Positions 53,296 to 55,773 of a DNA stretch of 55,773 bases are shown here, piece after piece. Position 1 is the first letter of the stretch. The number at the start of each line of letters is the position of its first letter. The notes beneath the pieces are model-generated. The model searched no databases. It was not told where the DNA came from and worked only from the letters and a program-made list of their open reading frames with translations. The translations under genes were made by a program, and so were the position numbers. The stretch comes from an uncultured Saprospiraceae bacterium (GTDB lineage: Bacteria > Bacteroidota > Bacteroidia > Chitinophagales > Saprospiraceae): the NCBI GenBank assembly GCA_937995755.1, contig CALKJD010000082.1:1-55773 (forward strand), written 5' to 3'.

Positions 53296-55773
53296 TTAGT
53301 TAATTTTCATAAATCTATGAGTGAATGTCTCTCCTTCGAACGTGGTTAATTTCAAGAAGTATTGCTGTGATCTTTTCAGATCTCTAAGATCTACTTCGAT
53401 TACCTTTTTCGCTTCTACTTCCCTGTTGTTCATTACTTTTCCATCCATTCCGTAGATAGTCATAAATAACTTTTCTCCGTCGTCAAACATACCTTTGGTA
53501 TCAAGGAATATTTTCTCTTTTGCTGGGTTAGGGTAGAGGCTAATTTCGCTTAGGTTTATTAGCCTTTCGTCTCCAATCCTTAACTCAGTTTCTTGAGATC
53601 CTTGCGCTTCAGATAATGTTGCACAACCTTCAATCAAAATGTCATCTAAGTATATTTGATCTGAGTTAGCAGATGCATCGCATCTAAATCTGAATACAGT
53701 ATTATTACTGAATTCCACTCCTGAAATTGTTACAGATTCAAAATATCTAGTATTGTTAACAAACTCGGTTCCAGCGTTCCATTCTTCTACAATCGTATAG
53801 TTGTTTCCTCCATTTAATGAATATTCTAAGAAGAAGTCTTCATTGTTTTCCATACTCACAGCTAAGTAAGAGAAGCTGACATTGACTGATAGGTAGCTGC
53901 TCATGTTTACAGGATCAGAATATAATGAAGATGATTGTCCAGAATTGTCTCTGATCCTCATACTTCTAGATCCTGAACTTGCATTTCCATTATACCAGAA
54001 ACAATCAGATCCTCCATCATTCCAGAAAACATATCCATTTTCAAAATTATCGAAGTTTACAGTTTCACAACTGCTACAAGCATCAGCATCTGGGTTAGGA
54101 TTACAAGGGTCATTATCATCTGGATCATCTCCAATACAGATGCCATCGTCATCGTTGTCTACATATGTTCCTCCAGAGCAACCGCAGTTCGCATCGTAGG
54201 TTTCTCCTACAGTACAAGCATTACCATCATTACAAATAGCACCTATTAGGTTGTCATTAAATCCTGGACATATATCTTCTGTATCGCAAGTTCCATCATT
54301 GTCACTGTCTGGGAGTGATTCTCCTCCAACGCAATTACAATCTACATCGTATACGGTATTGATTGTACAAGGGTCACCATCTTCACACGATTCTCCTTCT
54401 TCACAACCTTCGTCACAAGCTAAATCACCATCAAGATCTTCAAATATTTTTACGTCTCTGTAGTATGAATTACCGGCGCTCGCCGCATCGTCATCAGCAC
54501 TAAAGATTAAATATTGATAGAGTCCAGAAAAGTTAGCTCCAAGACTGATGTTAAAGGTTTGCCATTCACCTGCACTAGTATATCGTCCATTGTTAAATGT
54601 GCCATTGTATCCTTGATCACCATATACTACAATACGATGATCAGGAGCAACTATAAGGTCATTGTCAAATCCAATTTCGTGTATCTCACCTTCTATGGTG
54701 GATTTGAAATCAAATTGGATCACAGTATTCGGTGTTACATTATAGCTAATTTCAATAGCTTTCCATGCGTTACCGTCCATATATAATGTGTTGCCATTAT
54801 CTTGGATTTGGTATGGACCAAAGTCTTGCCCTGAATCGTAGGAAAGGATAGTTTCATTATTCCAGTTGTAGAAAGGACAAGGCGCACATCCATCTATGAA
54901 TCCATCGTTGTTGACGTCTTCTGTATCATCTTTACCAGGACACTCATCATCGATATCACAAACACCATCATTATCTGAGTCTTCAAGTATTCCTCCAGAA
55001 CAACCGCAGTTAGCGTCGTAAGTTTCTCCTGTCGTGCAGACATTACCATCATCACATGGAGTGCCAATTAAGGCATCGTCAAAGTCAGGACAAAGATCAT
55101 CTGCATCACACACTCCATCGTTGTCAGTATCTTGTGCTGTTCCACCAGAACAGCCACAATTTGCGTCGTAAGTTTCACCAGTAGTACAAGCATTGCCATC
55201 GTCACAAGCGGTGCCAATAAGAGCATCGTCAAAGTCAGGACAAAGATCATCTGCATCACATACATCATCGCTATCCGCATCTTGGAAAGTACCACCGCTA
55301 CAGCCACAATTCGCATCGTAAGTTTCACCAGTAGTACAAGTATTGCCATCGTCACAAGATGTACCAATTAAGGCATCGTCAAAGTCAGGACAAAGATCAT
55401 CTGCATCACATACACCATCGTTGTCAGCATCTTGTACTGTACCACCGCTACAGCCACAATTTGCGTCGTAAGTTTCACCAGTGGTACAAGCATTGCCATC
55501 GTCACAGTCAGTACCAATAAGTGCATCATCAAAGTCAGCACATGCATCATCTGCATCGCATACGCCATCGTTGTCAGTATCTTGAATTGTACCACCAGAA
55601 CAGCCACAATTTGCGTCGTAAGTTTCACCTGTAGTACAAGCATTACTATCGTCACAAGCGGTGCCAATTAGAGCATCATTAAAGTCAGGGCAAATATCTT
55701 GAGTATTACAAACGCCGTCGTTGTCATTGTCACCAGAGAACGTACCTGCGCAACCACAATCGACATAAATATC
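53296..55773 (-). CDS. T9SS cargo with Ca-binding tandem repeats, 3' part (5' end beyond window)
   Basis: The frame is open from the right edge to the stop at 53296, giving 825 residues of an incomplete protein. The ATG at 55113 is inside a repeat and is not the real start. In order from the edge: five near-identical 50-residue repeats plus a partial one, each with GETYDANCGCSGG, DNDGVCDADDLCPDFDDAL and CDDGNACTT. The DxDxDG and Cys pattern is like thrombospondin type 3/calcium-binding repeats. Then a jelly-roll domain (about 54440-54890, IQFDFKSTIEGEIHEIGFDND), two degenerate repeats (about 54150-54430), a MAM-like domain (about 53625-54070, FENGYVFWND and FFLEYSLNGG), and a type A T9SS sorting domain (53296 to about 53560, ISLYPNPAKEKIFL). 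Likely a large calcium-stabilised surface or secreted protein. It has a strong terminator of its own. Confidence 0.9.
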   Translation of the reverse strand, partial: DIYVDCGCAGTFSGDNDNDGVCNTQDICPDFNDALIGTACDDSNACTTGETYDANCGCSGGTIQDTDNDGVCDADDACADFDDALIGTDCDDGNACTTGETYDANCGCSGGTVQDADNDGVCDADDLCPDFDDALIGTSCDDGNTCTTGETYDANCGCSGGTFQDADSDDVCDADDLCPDFDDALIGTACDDGNACTTGETYDANCGCSGGTAQDTDNDGVCDADDLCPDFDDALIGTPCDDGNVCTTGETYDANCGCSGGILEDSDNDGVCDIDDECPGKDDTEDVNNDGFIDGCAPCPFYNWNNETILSYDSGQDFGPYQIQDNGNTLYMDGNAWKAIEISYNVTPNTVIQFDFKSTIEGEIHEIGFDNDLIVAPDHRIVVYGDQGYNGTFNNGRYTSAGEWQTFNISLGANFSGLYQYLIFSADDDAASAGNSYYRDVKIFEDLDGDLACDEGCEEGESCEDGDPCTINTVYDVDCNCVGGESLPDSDNDGTCDTEDICPGFNDNLIGAICNDGNACTVGETYDANCGCSGGTYVDNDDDGICIGDDPDDNDPCNPNPDADACSSCETVNFDNFENGYVFWNDGGSDCFWYNGNASSGSRSMRIRDNSGQSSSLYSDPVNMSSYLSVNVSFSYLAVSMENNEDFFLEYSLNGGNNYTIVEEWNAGTEFVNNTRYFESVTISGVEFSNNTVFRFRCDASANSDQIYLDDILIEGCATLSEAQGSQETELRIGDERLINLSEISLYPNPAKEKIFLDTKGMFDDGEKLFMTIYGMDGKVMNNREVEAKKVIEVDLRDLKRSQQYFLKLTTFEGETFTHRFMKIN
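54981..55740 (-). repeat. 150-nt tandem repeat array inside the T9SS cargo gene
   Basis: The segment AAAGTCAGGACAAAGATCAT (plus strand) recurs at 55081, 55231 and 55381, and with one to a few changes at 55531 and 55681: an exact 150-nt period. The repeats keep the reading frame and encode 50-residue units. Copies are highly similar at the DNA level, which points to recent duplication or gene conversion. The array continues past the right edge in altered form. Confidence 0.92.

Noticed and set aside
55068..55773. Several short overlapping frames on both strands at the right edge, suggesting a broken gene or frameshift
   Set aside because: The minus-strand frame ending at 53296 is open without interruption to the last base of the window. 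The short frames are repeat-driven shadows with the 150-nt period.
54981..55773. Regular repeats resembling a CRISPR array
   Set aside because: The period is 150 nt, the whole unit is repeated rather than only a short repeat with unique spacers, and the units encode an in-frame protein repeat.
1..55773. Mobile elements, phage genes, toxin-antitoxin or restriction modules
   Set aside because: I looked for transposase, integrase and small overlapping gene pairs on both strands and found none with supporting motifs.

Overview
The window is chromosomal DNA from a member of the Bacteroidota, most likely a Saprospiria/Saprospiraceae-like marine or sludge bacterium. The basis is: AT-rich DNA; promoters of the Bacteroidota type (TTTG/TTG, a spacer of about 18-19 nt, then TAnnTTTG); many lipoproteins and outer-membrane barrels; a SusC-like TonB receptor carrying an N-terminal carboxypeptidase-regulatory-like domain; and five predicted type IX secretion (T9SS) cargo proteins, including a 3702-residue HYR-repeat giant. 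The lineage below phylum is inference. No insertion sequence, integrase, phage gene, CRISPR array or recognisable defence cassette is visible.

Layout. 1-6300: the 5' end of a lipoprotein gene running off the left edge, a divergent 1743-residue repeat adhesin with a gliding-motility-type (type B) sorting domain, and a small lipoprotein. 6.5-15 kb: Mn-type superoxide dismutase, a small lipoprotein, a MltD/Slt-type lytic transglycosylase, a lipoprotein-TonB receptor operon preceded by a 7-1-7 palindrome of the Fur-family kind, a DUF4197 lipoprotein, and a DUF423-M32 carboxypeptidase operon. 15-20 kb: a housekeeping block with a membrane-anchored PKD-like protein, rsmE, rseP-hscB, tRNA-Leu(CAA) and a DUF4159 protein. 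20-31 kb: a porin-like barrel, a short-chain dehydrogenase, a T9SS-exported serine hydrolase, a DUF1761 membrane protein, two tandem POT peptide transporters with different extra domains, a second serine hydrolase, a SpoIIAA-like protein and a five-helix membrane protein. 31.3-43 kb: a 616-nt gene-free leader and the giant HYR protein. 43-53 kb: a PfkB kinase, an L-domain/LRR-like T9SS protein, two tandem 135-residue secreted paralogues, a membrane pyrophosphatase with a textbook promoter, an outer-membrane-like protein, lipA and an atypical Gfo/Idh/MocA protein. 53.3 kb to the right edge: a minus-strand T9SS cargo built on nearly perfect 150-nt tandem repeats, with its 5' end outside the window.

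How the genes work together. The dominant theme is the cell surface: large disulfide- and calcium-rich adhesins exported by T9SS, secreted serine hydrolases, murein remodelling, peptide uptake by POT carriers after extracellular proteolysis, and a probable metal-uptake operon. Housekeeping genes (rsmE, rseP, hscB, lipA, hppA) are interspersed. I did not find a convincing new multigene system. The most promising leads are the Fur-like operator on the receptor operon, the nested domain insertions in the giant protein, the Gfo/Idh/MocA protein lacking its catalytic signature, and the homogenised repeat array at the right edge.
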